DNA from: Apostichopus japonicus
Lineage: Eukaryota; Echinodermata; Holothuroidea; Aspidochirotida; Stichopodidae
Direction: 5' to 3'
Length of the DNA: 64,000 bases
Assembly (NCBI RefSeq): GCF_037975245.1
Contig: NC_092582.1
Location: 6,738,001-6,802,000, forward strand
Part shown: piece by piece, positions 48,352 to 61,200 of the stretch
Layout of the letters: every line of letters begins with the position of its first letter
Numbering within the stretch: position 1 is the first letter of the stretch
Notes under the pieces: model-generated
Seen by the model: only the letters and a program-made list of their open reading frames with translations
What the model was told of the DNA's origin: nothing
The model's database searches: none
Program-made: the position numbers and the translations under genes

Positions 48352-48685
48352 CAGTGGCGTAGGAAGGTACTTTTGAGTGGGGGGGGGGGCGCTGAAGACT
48401 GATGGCCAGCCTGGGGAGGGGTCTAAGGCATTGCATTTCCAGGTGGTCTCAGATGCAATTTGGTGCACTTCAACATCCACTCCATTTTGTAAATAATTTT
48501 GCATTTTTACCTGGCCTTAGATGCAACTTGGTGCTCCAAATGAGATTTTTTTCTCATTTCGAAATGAAAAAGGGGTTTTCTGACTTGCGGAGCGGGGGGG
48601 GGCGGAATGATACTTCCGCCCCCATATTTTTCACTGGGGGGGGGGGGGGGCTGGCGCCCCCAGCCCCCCGGTTCCTACGCCCTTG
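48352..48685 (-). mobile_element. hAT-type MITE, 334 bp, same family as 37951-38313
   Basis: Starts CAGTGGCGTAGGAAGG and ends CCTACGCCCTTG. The flanking 8-bp duplication AAGCTCTC is perfect (48344-48351 and 48686-48693). It carries the family blocks in reverse order: TCAGATGCAATTTGGTGCA, TTAGATGCAACTTGGTGC, TTTTCTGACTTGCGGAGCGG and GGCGGAATGATACTTCCGCC. Two long G runs (48379-48389 and about 48637-48650) differ in length from the other copy. The 94-codon frame over it is an artefact. Confidence 0.88.
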
Positions 48686-48871
48686 AAGCTCTCTCACACA
48701 CATGAAAGTTAATTCTTCTCTGCTTAAAATGGTTGCATTTCTGTTATATGATTATTTTGTCACCATAGTACATATAACACCTTACTGCGTTACTTTAACA
48801 TATATGTCAGTTAATATTAGGAAGGGTCACAACAAGACATATAAATTGTTTTTCGTAGCCTACGGGGAATA

Positions 48872-48872
48872 T

Positions 48873-48953
<81 letters not shown>
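48872..48953. repeat. (TA)n microsatellite, about 80 bp
   Basis: Nearly pure TA with one early interruption. It ends in TTTCAATTAATCG. Confidence 0.95.
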
Positions 48954-48955
<2 letters not shown>

Positions 48956-48959
48956 CAAT

Positions 48960-49900
48960 TAATCGTGATTGAAATCACTAATAACGAAGGTGTTTTTTTT
49001 TATTTTAGCAGGCTGAGAGCTTGGAGGGGCAGCTAGTATCACATATAGCCAATCATATAAGCAAATCCAGTATATAAATCCGGTTGTTAAAATACACTGT
49101 GTAATAAGTACTTCTATCATGTTACTTAAAAAAAACTGTTAAAAAAATCTACAAAAAGGGTATACCTTATTAATAGGGAACTATATGACAAGTATAATAC
49201 ATATTATTATTAAAGCAGAATTAGTTTGGCCAAATATAGTTATGATCACTTTTCAAGTTACTTCACAGTTAATTAATTAACGAATTAATATGCATTTACA
49301 AAAAGCCATGGTAGCATAGAAAGTAATTCTCTTTGCTACAATGAAGAATACGGTCTCTTCAGGAAGACGTATCTATACTTTTTACAAATTTTGATTTTAT
49401 ACGTCTAGACCATTTAAAGTCATTTGACTAAGTACTCTTGATCGATATAAATACAAAAACAACAACAACATGTCCACAGATTATATTTATGACCTTTTCT
49501 GGTAGAATAAGTAAGTTTAGTCGAATGTTTGTTCTTTATTTCCTTATTAGGCATACATATTAGTCTGGAGAATCATTAGTGAAACTCACTCACTCACTCA
49601 CGATTCGTTCCCACCGGAATTAATTAGATTTGAATGACACTAACGTAAAACGTCACAAAGGCTCCCCTATTTTCACTTCATCAACTGGCCGGCATGTGCC
49701 AATTCTACTAAACCTACCGAATATTAATAGAAATTAATTACAATTGATTCAACCACGGTTCCGCCAATGGAAGGCTTATTATGAACTCAAATGTGGCTTT
49801 TTGGTTTTTAGTCAGCAATGCCGTTTTATAAAAAAAGATTTGTCCGACACACTTGTTTCTCCAACAAAAACCGTCGACGTGATCGTAATTATTTTTGCAT
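48960..49900. other. intergenic, nothing recognised
   Basis: AT-rich spacer without recognisable repeats. Confidence 0.5.
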
Positions 49901-49916
49901 GTATAGCCCCATGTCC

Positions 49917-50140
49917 AGGGGCGTCAATTCCAATTAAAAAGTTGGGGCGGGGGGAGGGGGACATAAATGACTGAACATGGATATAGAACTAAAGAAAAAT
50001 GCGTTTATCGCCTTGGCGTAAAAACCTTTATCGGGTGGGGTCCAGGGGCCCGCCTAAGGGCTCCTGATGAGATCCAGGGGCAGAATGACATATAGAAATT
50101 TTTTAATTTGTTTCTGCTGGGTCCCTGAATTGATATTCAG
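49917..50140 (+). mobile_element. decayed hAT-like MITE
   Basis: CAGGGGCGTCAATTCC at 49917 resembles the CAGGGGCGTAG terminus of the element at 41864. It is followed by GGGGCGGGGGGAGGGGG and, at about 50035, GGGTGGGGTCCAGGGG-CCCGCC and TAAGGGCTCCTGATG, the G-rich inner blocks usual in such elements. No inverted second terminus or duplication was found. Confidence 0.35.
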
Positions 50141-50149
50141 TCTCAAATA

Positions 50150-52560
50150 TATTTTAATAAAGGTCACATCTGACAAGTGATTAGACTTAAATTAAGAAAG
50201 ACTTATCTATTTAATATCTGGGTGTAACTTAGTGTCTTTATCATGATTAATAAAACTTGAATTGAAATTGAAAATCCTTATTAGGGGGGGGGGGGGCAGT
50301 TGAGGAACATCGAAAACCTTATGTATCGTGCAAATGTCACATATAGATGCTTTTGATGTGCGTATATATCAGGGTCATTTAAAGAAATTTTTACTGGGTG
50401 TGCCATTTAACAAAAGGGACCATAATGAACTCTATATGCGAAGCGCCGCCAACAGTTGGCCAGAAAACTTTGACCAATAATGCCTCCCAGATTGCCAAAA
50501 ATGGTACTTCCCACGCTTTGTAAGTTGCATCCTAACATTCTTTACTTAGAAATCTCATGTTTTAGTAATTTACACTTGATTTTTTTTTGACGATTTTACT
50601 TTTATAAACCCTGCTTTAGTCATTGTTTTACACAGGTAATTGAAGATATACAATCACGCTAGGGCATTCTGATCGTAGCCGTAGCTACTATAGGCTGAGG
50701 GGACACTAAATTGGGGAATTTAGATGTAAATTAATTGTTATAGGTTTGTATGTTATCATTATTTGCTTTACATTCCAAAAAGAAAACAAAATAACCTACT
50801 TGGAGGGGGGGGGGGGGACAAATGAGCTAAGTGGGTCGGCAGTATACGGGACTAGGCCTCAATATTCTTAGTTAAAACATTGGGGCACTGATATAGGGCT
50901 AACAATGAAACTGATAGGCCTATATGAAACATATAGACATAACAAATATATTTATGAACCGTAGTTTCACATTAGGCTGCTACGCTGTTCACGCAGGTTT
51001 GACAAGTCATTGTATATATAAATTTTATATTAGTCAGATAGATCTATAGATATAAAACATATACACCAGCTGTTCCATGTCTTATATTGAGTTACATTCT
51101 AGGAAACCCTTTCAGCAAACGCATTCTCATTGGTCTTCCCGTAAGATAACAATGAACATTTGTGTTTCTTATAAAGATATTTGCATAAATAACATGAATG
51201 TTACATGCGTCCTTGTATGGACATATACATACACTAATTACAGAATGACAACCCCGTAGCACGATACAATTTATGTTACCTTCCTAACTATATTTACATG
51301 TCGAAAGCATCTGTTTCTTTCCAAATTTTGATTCATCGATGCGAGAAAGGTTATACTAGCTTTTTGTTAGATTGGCCTTCCATGAAAAGAAGAGTTATCG
51401 ATTTTTTTTCAAACAAATTTCGCATCTCAAGCATTGAAAGAACTGACCCGAAAACTAGGTGTGATGGTTTTGAAAATGAATTCTCGAATGAGATTTTCCT
51501 TGCCTCGGACAAAATTCTTCGCATAGCAAGTCAGGCGAATTTTCACACCGTGGTTAAGTATATGTGAGTCAATTCAAACTAATGGAGCAACGGAAGCCAT
51601 TTTGAAAACATTGTACTGCTATACTATTGTTAAAACCCCAATTTTTTCTCCAGTGTAAGACGCCTTAACTATATAGGGTAAACGTTAAGGTGTTGTTACT
51701 TCCAGTCAGCCAGAGACACTAATTCAATCTTTTAAACATAAAATGGAGTTTTTTAAAAAGATTTTCTTGGGCAGACCACGTTTGTATAACTTAGTGATGC
51801 GAATTAGTTGGATGTGTAATTATTCTACATGGTCTACCATTCCACTAATAACTTATCATATAATATAAAATATATAGAATATATATAAACGATAACTTTT
51901 TTTGTATTGAGAATGTGATTGCGTCGAATATCGCTGAATAAATGCTTAATAACGAAAACGATGCCTGCAAAGTGTTAAACTTCGATTTACTTTAGTGAAG
52001 AACAAATATGTAATTCATAACTTGCATTACAAAAGATAGGTTTAAAACGTTAATAGAAGCCCAAACAGTTATTTGATACGTTAAAGCGTGGTAGGCTATG
52101 GTTTTGTCAGAGTCATGTTTCAACATGAACGTGAGAAGCTCTGAAAATGAGCATGCACTCAGGAAGATGCTGCAGGCACGATCATTGTGTTACCATAGTA
52201 ACTGTTTTATGTATTTACTCCTGTGATGCACTCCGACAGTCACAGGTGGAAAAGGAATTTACAGAAATCAAGTTCGAGTGGGGATGAAAGTAAAATCTAC
52301 ACATTTTAATAGCAAGAAAAAGAAGTTAGGCTAGATATGATTGACAATATGATGAAGCCACTAATATTGTAGTCGTGAAGCGTGCGTGGAAAAAGAAGTT
52401 GAAGAAACTGCTGAAGGTCATATTTTCAACTGCAGTGCAGTCTATAAATTTATCAACTGCATCAAATTAATTTTGAAATTTGGTGTCATAATAGTTATAA
52501 AACATATGTTTTTGTACTTTCATTAAACCGTGTATTAAAGTTTCGGATGACTAGATTTTG
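50150..52560. other. intergenic, nothing recognised
   Basis: Two G13 runs (50284-50296 and 50805-50817). An 89-codon plus-strand frame (51298-51567) is unrecognised. Confidence 0.45.
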
Positions 52561-52580
52561 AGTAAACTGTTCATTAATTG

Positions 52581-52851
52581 TGCAACAGTAAGAGGGTCTG
52601 ACGTTTCGATCCTAGCAGGATCTTCTTCAGAGGCTGAATGACAAGTTACAGTAACAGAAGGGACAAATACACACACAGAATACAGACAGGTTAATGAGCA
52701 CGGTGAACAAAAACAAAGGTGTAAGAGGATTAGTAGACGAGGGATGGAGAGATGATAGAAACCAGCAGGGGGAAGAGGAGAGGTAGGCGATAAACTGTAT
52801 AGAGGGACAAAGAGAGGATTAAGGGAAGAGGGTAAACTAGAAAAGGACAGT
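52581..52851 (-). mobile_element. Penelope/retrozyme-like insertion, copy 2
   Basis: The 271-bp insert is bounded by the 13-bp perfect direct repeat TGTTCATTAATTG (52568-52580 and 52852-52864). Its left edge, TGCAACAGTAAGAGGGTCTG, aligns with the left edge of copy 1 (TGTGTAAAAGTAAGCTGGCC), supporting the same boundary in both. On the minus strand it reads CTGAAGAAGATCC-TGC-TAGGATC-GAAACGTCAG, a perfect 6-bp stem followed by GAAAC, much like a hammerhead core except for CUGAAGA in place of CUGAUGA. Only one such motif is present, with no inverted second copy. No reverse transcriptase frame. Confidence 0.6.
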
Positions 52852-52869
52852 TGTTCATTAATTGGTATG

Positions 52870-55160
52870 AAGTATTCTGATATACTGTATCTAGGTAGCC
52901 TATGTTTATTTTACATTTATTCGATAATCGTCCAAAGTTATTTCCCTTGTTACGGAGATCGTCATACTTGGAGATTTAAGAAAACAAAAGATTGAAATCG
53001 ATTGGACGAAATCAAAACTTGTAACCTAAATATGACATTTCATTACAAAACATTAATTTTTAAGTCGCATATTGAGTTGAATTTGCCATAGTTAACACAG
53101 ATTAAAACCTAACCACAACATCTACCCGTTAATGTTATCAACACAGGTATAACTGCATGTGCTTGCAACATTGGATGACCTCTGCACCTAGAATTACGCA
53201 TTTGGAGCCATGGCATATTGAACCAAAATGTGGGTGTCCTTGTTAATTGTTTACGGATGCCCCTTGAAATGGACCTCTTGACATTGGGCCCCTTTATCCT
53301 GGGCCCTATTTACTTGCCTCATCTCTCCACTGCATAATTCGGCACTCAATGGGACCTTTCACGCCAGGGAGATGTTCTTTATATAGCAGTAGCCTCACAA
53401 TGAGAGCATGTCTGGTCATATATTCTAAATATTTTGTTGGTTTAAATGGAGTAAATTCGTTCGTTGAAAAGCGCGACTGTATTTATACCATGGTTGAAAG
53501 GTATTATTCAAATCGATAAATGAAGCATACCACAGGCATTGTGACTTCACTTATTCTCTCGCCACGAATTCTTCAATTGTTTTTAGGTAATACAGACTTG
53601 ACCAGAAAACAAATTTATTTTTCCCGACCTAGAATATAATTACTCCAATACCTACCACTGGAAACATACCAGACTTGCCCTATTAGCCCTGTCTGAAGTT
53701 TTGAAAGGCAGCGGTTGTCATATCTAACGTATAACCACTTTGCAATTACGAATTTCTTTTTTTTGTGTTGGCCTAAGCTCCACGTTAACTCAAGTCATAT
53801 AGTTGCAGATTTAGCTTCTCCACACTTTAAAAATTTCATACCCGAATTTTCAAGATATCATCAATCGATTTTTGAAAAAGGCCTTTGGTTTTTTCCTTCT
53901 TATATAGTTTCTTTATTCGATTGAAGCTTCATGGTGAAAATGTCAAGGAGAGCTTTTTCTATTCTTACAGGAGAGGATGGATAAAGATGCTTAACTCACA
54001 GTCGGTCAGGTTGAAGATTTTTCGATTTTTCTTGTATCATGGAGTGCCAGAGGGGTTAGAATAATGCGAATATACTTCAGAAGAATTAGCATCTCAAATG
54101 TTAACAGCCTAAAAGTATTTTCTATATATACATCAAAACAAAATGCATGATCAAAGACGAAGAAGAGGGGCGGGGAGAGGAGTAATATTTGGAATCGTGT
54201 AGCATTTAAGTGACGTCATAGTTACATTAAATATAGGGGGTAGTGTAGAGGAAGGACCCCCCATTTAAAGCAGCCTTTTGAATTAAATTTTGATCATTTT
54301 CTTTACGCTTTTGGGTACATTGATAATTCCATAACAACGCATAGCTCCTATGATACAGTTCCTTACTAGTTAGAGTTTTCCTTTCAAATATTAATGTCAA
54401 TATATTTTGAAATTTGTCAATCGGGTCTCTCCCTCTCTCTCTATATATATGCTTGATTTAAAGGAGTTTAATTTAGAACAACACTCGGTTAATTTGGTAA
54501 AATTATCAAAATGGCTACCAACCACAAGAAGTTAAAACACAACCCAAAGAATATGTGAGAAAGGAAAAGGCTATATCAAACGTAAGTTTCGGCATATACA
54601 TAAACACAAACCAATTTGACATATAGCCGACTATATAGCCGAAACTATATACTGGTAATACAACCAGCTTTGCCCGAGGCAAATTTGTTTTTCTTTGGTG
54701 TCAAAGGCAATCTCTGCGAGCTTTATTCAGTTCAAAAATGGGGTTAATTCTTGTACATCAGGCGATGAGATTTCATTGCTTTGGGTCCAGTGGGCAATGT
54801 TATTTGGAGTATTATTGATCAGACACAGGGATAATTGCAGATGGTATATTTGTGACGAGATATATCAAGTCGGTTAGTTACAGTTACAGTCGTGTGTGTG
54901 TGGATTTTGGTGAGGAAATAGGCCTACGTCAAGGCAAGGGCAAAACAATGTTTTAATTTGTATACAGTTCGGGTCGAATTTGTATAGAGATATAAATATT
55001 TACTTTATAACAAGTATCCATGCGATGAAACTGAAAGTTACCAGTGAATGGTGCAGGAATCGAGCTAAAAAAATGACATATTTACGGATTACTTGCAGGG
55101 TTTTTCAATTAACATACAATTTCCTGAGATTGTTGCGCCCACAATACGGATCCTATTATC
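52870..55160. other. intergenic, nothing recognised
   Basis: Contains TGACGTCA (54211) and a CT/TA-rich patch near 54430. Small plus-strand frames at 53715, 54695 and 54980 are unrecognised. Confidence 0.5.
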
Positions 55161-55163
55161 AAT

Positions 55164-56442
55164 ATACGTATCTATATATGTGGCTCTGATATGTGATTGA
55201 TACCGCTAGGCATACATACATATATCAGGGAGTTGTTACCGCCATTAATCTACGTATGTGGCTCTGATGTTTAATGAATACCGTTAGGCATATATACATA
55301 CATATATCACGGAGTTGTTACCGCCATTAATCTACGTATGTATACATGTGGCTCTGATGTTTAATGGATACCGTTAGGCATATATACATACATATATCAG
55401 GGAGTTGTTACCGCCATTAATCTACGTATGTCTATATGTGGCTCTGATGTTTAATGGATACCGTTAGGCATACATACATATATCAGGGAGTTGTTACCGC
55501 CATTAATCTACGTATGTATATATGTGGCTCTGATGTGTGATGGATACCGTTAGGCATACATACATATATCAGGGAGTTGTTACCGCCATTAATCTACGTA
55601 TGTCTATATGTGGCTCTGATGTGTGATGGATACCGTTAGGCATACATACATATACCAGGGAGTTGTTACCGCCATTAATCTACGTATGTATATATGTGGC
55701 TCTGATGTGTGATGGATACCGTTAGGCATACATACATATACCAGGGAGTTATTACCGCCATTAATCTACGTATGTATATATGTGGCTCTGATGTTTAATG
55801 GCTACCGTTAGGCATACATACATATACCAGGGAGTTGTTACCGCCATTAATCTACGTATGTATATATGTGGCTCTGATGTGTGATGGATACCGTTAGGCA
55901 TACATACATATACCAGGGAGTTATTACCGCCATTAATCTACGTATGTATATATGTGGCTCTGATGTGTGATGGATACCGTTAGGCATACATACATATACC
56001 AGGGAGTTATTACCGCCATTAATCTACGTATGTCTATATGTGGCTCTGATGTGTGATGGATACCGCTAGGCATACATACATATATCAGGGAGTTATTACC
56101 GCCATTAATCTACGTATGTATATATGTGGCTCTGATGTGTGATGGATACCGTTAGGCATACATACATATACCAGGGAGTTATTACCGCCATTAATCTACT
56201 TATGTCTAATACGTGGCTCTGATGTGTGATGGATACCGCTAGGCATACATACATATATCAGGGAGTTGTTACCGCCATTAATCTACGTATGTCTATATGT
56301 GGCTCTGATGTGTGATGGATACCGTTAGGCATACATACATATATCAGGGAGTTGTTACCGCCATTAATCTACGTATGTCTATATGTGGTTCTGATGTGTG
56401 ATGGATACCTTTAGGCATATATACATATATCGGGGAGTTGTT
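55164..56442 (+). repeat. 86-bp satellite, 15 units
   Basis: TGGCTCTGAT starts units at 55181, 55259, 55349, 55439, 55525, 55611, 55697, 55783, 55869, 55955, 56041, 56127, 56214, 56300 and 56386. Spacing is 78, 90, 90, then a constant 86 with one 87. Central units are near identical, edge units are variable. Each unit contains (T/C)CAGGGAGTT(G/A)TTACCGCC, whose first 13 bases match one arm of the 28-bp micro-insertion, and a palindromic-looking CATACATACATATAT...TACGTATGTATATATG pair. Confidence 0.95.
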
Positions 56443-56449
56443 AATTTCG

Positions 56450-57250
56450 CCCTGCATGTTTACTCTGTGTGTGCGACGTGACGTCTGATAAACGAATTCT
56501 TGCATAAACTCCATATGGAATAGATATTCAAGAAATAAACCAAGTGTACTATTTTAAATGCATTTTTTCTTTGTTTCCAGCTTGACGTAATTACGCCTGT
56601 TCAAATCCATTCATTACCGAGCATTATGGTCGGATCCAACCGACCTTAGTATAATTGTCTGGATTTTTTGATGACATATCCTATATAATCTGTGCAGTAT
56701 TATGGAAACCCATTACTGCGCCTCTTTTACACAATCGCTCTATTGCGAGCCGGGGAGAGCTATATATATATATATATGATTCTCATTCTTCAACACATGA
56801 AGCCTGCAAATCGATCATCACAGCGGGTGCCCAGAACGAAGATATTAGTTTCGACAATATATTCAACAAAATTAAAGAGAGAAAAAGAGAGAGAATGCCT
56901 ACAGGGACAGTAAAACTGAATCAATAATAAGTAAAGAAATTCAAAATGGCGTCTTGATCTCACACTGGTAACTCATAATTGGAAAGTGATCCCTGCTATA
57001 GCATTCGTCACGATGTAACTAAGTATGAGAGTACCTCGAGGGCAAACAAAAAACTGCAACATGCATGGACAATCAAAATACGATAGACTTGTGATGTGGA
57101 AAGTTGAAATCACAATGCGCAACTATTCATCACATTTTAACTTGTTGTGGATATTTACACACACATGTGTACATTTGTCTGTATCGGTATAGCTTCCTGT
57201 ATTTCTTTGCATCGTGTATTGTATATGATGATGATGAGCACTACGCTGTT
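56450..57250. other. intergenic, nothing recognised
   Basis: A short TA tract (56760-56776). Overlapping plus frames at 56655-56927 read through it and are not credible. Confidence 0.5.
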
Positions 57251-57254
57251 AGTG

Positions 57255-57370
<116 letters not shown>

Positions 57371-57534
57371 ATATATCTCTGCTAGCTCAAAATCTAACCG
57401 GTCGTGATGGATACAATTGTTAGAGCAGACCATCGGTTATCATATGGTGGATAGAACTCGTCAGTTGAAGACTTCTGTCTATTATCTTTTGACCGTGGCG
57501 AGTGAACAATTTAGTGTGTTAGCCAATAGAGCAA

Positions 57535-57858
57535 TTACTTGTGGCACGACACCATTATATTGTTCTGATTAAAGTACAAAGTATGATCTAACGTACGGTG
57601 ACTCTTTTTTTTTTTGACAGACGGAAATTCTTCAAAGTTTAATTTTTCCGGCAGGCGTAGAGTTGCAAACGTCTTCCCATGTGGTAATCGAGCGGCTAAA
57701 CTTTCCCACGACATGATACCTCTCTTCACCCTATCCGATACCCAAACCATATCATCCATCTGATCATGATGACCTCTGACCGATATGATAACGGAAGGGA
57801 AGTGGAAGGGGCGGAGTCTCTGAATTACATATAATATCTGCACTTGTTTACCAGGCAA
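57535..57858 (-). CDS. open frame, possibly exonic, product unknown
   Basis: The minus frame is open for about 107 codons over a GC-richer patch. The most coding-like part reads HHDQMDDMVWVSDRVKRGIM, then SWESLAARLPHGKTFATLRL. It then hits a poly-A-derived lysine run, and its start codon would be TTG, so it would have to be an internal exon. No domain, signal peptide or membrane segment recognised and no clear splice sites fixed. It may also be an old repeat. Confidence 0.12.
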   Translation of the reverse strand: MPGKQVQILYVIQRLRPFHFPSVIISVRGHHDQMDDMVWVSDRVKRGIMSWESLAARLPHGKTFATLRLPEKLNFEEFPSVKKKKSHRTLDHTLYFNQNNIMVSCHK

Positions 57859-57865
57859 TGTAGTA

Positions 57866-58774
57866 GTGATACATAATCACACACGATTTGGTGCGATCCC
57901 TTCGAGCAACAAAAATAACATCCGAAATTACCCTGAACACTTTATGCTTGTAGAGCAAAAGTTTCATCAAATGAGAAAATCATGCATTACTACGAAACAT
58001 AAATTCCAGTACCTTAGTTTGATCGTCCAAGAACACGTTATTTTCGTAATAATTACATCGACATTACAGACATGGGTAGCCCATTGTTCATATTTAGAAG
58101 TAATCAGTAACTCAAGCCGTTATCCATGACTAGTTTTTGGAAATATTCGATGACGAAAAGCGTGTGTATCCGCACAATGTGAGAGCATTGACAATGGCCA
58201 CAAAATGATCCCGCTATTTATAATTTATAATATTAAAATTTTAATATATAATTATTAATGGAATAATCTTATTAGCGACATTGCGTATAGTTTAACAGTG
58301 ACACTGACCGATTTCTGGTCTCATTTGCCAGCTAGAGTTGTCTGGAGAATATCTCAGTGTCGTGGTTGGTGTATACTATACATGTAGTACGGACCAGATA
58401 TGTGTTACATCAAGCGCGATGAAACGTAAATTCTCTTAATTCCGAAAGGTGGGGAGTTCACTCTTGAAAAGCATTCACGGCGATGATTCTTTTCCATGAA
58501 TGAATTTCATTACTATATATCAGACTGAAATATCCAGAGAAGAGGTTATATATACTAAGCGACATGTTTATTAATCACAAGCGGGGCTTAATTCTACTAT
58601 TAATGTTCACGAAATCCATTACATAATAATCACTGCGGTACTTTTCTCCTCGTTGTAAAGCCGTCCCTTAATTTGAATGAAAATTATTTCTCTAAACGGT
58701 TTTCTTAATGACAATATTTTGAATAAAGACATTCATCAGTAATTTAAGAGTAATATCTCCTCCGATGTCATACG

Positions 58775-58813
<39 letters not shown>

Positions 58814-61200
58814 TATGGAATTGTTTTCACCGTCTCAGAGCGAATAGTTCTACACCAGGTGTTGGATTACACCACGTATCTTATTATTACTACTACTAAA
58901 ACTTTAATTAGTTGTAATATTTCTTCGTTAACTCGCATGGGGTGCCACTCACATTACGAAAACGAGATTAAATTCTCTCTATTGAAGTTTTACCAATACG
59001 GCGAGTTATAGGAAAAGCTTCTACGTAACGCACTCGTATACTGTACCTTTTTTGTGTTATTATATTTGTTTGTGATTTTCCTTACTTTGTGCACACGAAA
59101 TGGTACAGGTCAATGCACTTACCATTAATCAAATATACGATCAGCCTAATGTGCAGAATAACACGTACTGCAAAGAGTGCCGACGGTGAACTACCTCAAT
59201 TATAAGCTTCCCTGTTAGAAGAATTGACCAAACCAAATTAAAATGGAGAACCAGTGACGTCAAATAGCAACAAAGGTCAGCAAGAGGTTATTGCCTGGGA
59301 ACAATTTTTTTCCTGGATTTATTGCAATTTATTCCGTTATTTATATAAGCAAATGGCAGTTACATATTCTGCTTCCTTTTGTAAGGCATGATAATCTCAT
59401 TTCGTTTGCGGACTATTATCGCTTCGTTACAATATGCTGACATCAAGCATTACGTCAAGCCATACTGTCTTGTACAGCTGTTGAAACTATCAGCAGCTGA
59501 AGGGTAGTAAGTATAGGCCCGAAATTATAGCACGCTATAATTGCTAGAAGTTTTCAAAAGTACTTTTCTTGAGGTCTTTACTCTCCACATTGTTCTCAGA
59601 CATTTGTAAGGAACACACAAGATAACTGAAATGTCCCAGTGAGGGAAATGTCCTCGAAGGTTGTAATAAAAACAGTTTAATAATTTTGACCAAAGGTGAC
59701 CATATTTGAATATCTAGCATATTTGGGGCCAGTACAGCATACCTTCTCAGTTGTTTCACACTTACAGCTTCACGCATGCTCAGTTCGAATAATAAAACGG
59801 ATTAATAAGATATAGCATGGCCTTTAAAAATACGTCATTCGTAACGTAACGTTTCATCTAATATAAACTGCAATCACTTTGGTACTATAAAATATCATGG
59901 TATATCAAGTGGATATTGTATCTTTACAAAAACTTACAAAAAAATTGAAGCAATTGTTTGTGTTCAGATGCCAATTGTAGGTAATTTACCAAATCGAACT
60001 ATATCTTCCAACATTTGGATTAAAAAACTTGACTATTCAAGAAATAAACTGCAATTACCAAATGCTGGACTAATGAATACTTCGTCGTGGATTTTTTTTT
60101 AGCATCAAATAGATCAAAAAATTTAATTACCGAAATCAACTCCGAACTCTGTTCTGTGTGATAAAACTGCTTGCAGAAAACCTTTTTTTTGTGTGTGTGA
60201 AAAATCACGATGACCTTTCAAAGTATGACAAGTGAAGCCTTATAATATACGGAATATAAAAAAGAAGAAGTGAGAACGCCTTCACTGATCTAGCAAAATC
60301 CATTGCAAGCAGCTCCCATAAACCTACGTGCCTATATACCATCATGTATCCACGGCAGCTATCAATCTTACATGATGCGGCAACAGCTCTATAATGAAAT
60401 TTTTTAACAGACACCCAATACTATACCCTGGCAGGTGTGATGAGTTGATAAAAAGTCACTCCTATTTACTGAGGAATTTTTTCCATGAACTATCTTTATA
60501 AAGCAATCGATATTATGTGGTTTTATGTAACAAAATAATGACTTCAAACAGACCATCTTGAAACTATGGAACGCCGAAAACGAAAGAAATCAAATATCAT
60601 GTTCTGAGAGAAATGTCAAAGTTTGAACTTTATGCCCATCATGTAACTAGTATGTGGCTTATTTAATGTATGTGATGTTACCATACTGTATGCACGCGGC
60701 AACGCGGGGCACCGTTACCTAAACGAATTTAAGATTTAGGCATCATAATATACGGTATAAACAGATAAAGTAAAAAAGATCAAATGCATTGATCCAAACC
60801 CAATCCTGATCGGTACTCGATGCTGAGATATAATACTTGGAAACGCATTCACATTATTTGGAAAAGAAAATTGATAATTTCTTTGTAATGTTATACAGTT
60901 GTCTCTGTTTTAATTATATTTTCTTGATGCATCATTGCCCTACCAATATTGAAATCACAGAATTTTGATGAATTCAGGTAGCATACGTTACCTACATAAT
61001 ATAACGCTTTCCATGGAAATATTGCCAATTGTTACAAATCGTAAATATTAAAATCTGGCTGTAACTAGTTCTGTGTTATAAGGTTATTCCTTGACACAAA
61101 TTAGCTCCACACGTGGTACATCACTGCTTTTCATCAATTACTGTTTGCTATCACCTAAGTAACGCTAAACGAAAGTTCGTGCCATGAACGTCTAAAGAAT
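57866..61200. other. intergenic, nothing recognised
   Basis: Contains an AT palindrome ATATTAAAATTTTAATAT (58230-58247), a TA tract (58782-58817) and one TGACGTCA (59255). Open frames (57866, 59544, 60020, 60205) are short and unrecognised. Confidence 0.5.

Noticed and set aside
55164-56442. Regular repeat array considered as a CRISPR
   Set aside because: The whole 86-bp unit is conserved with no unique spacers, and the sequence is eukaryotic; it is a satellite.
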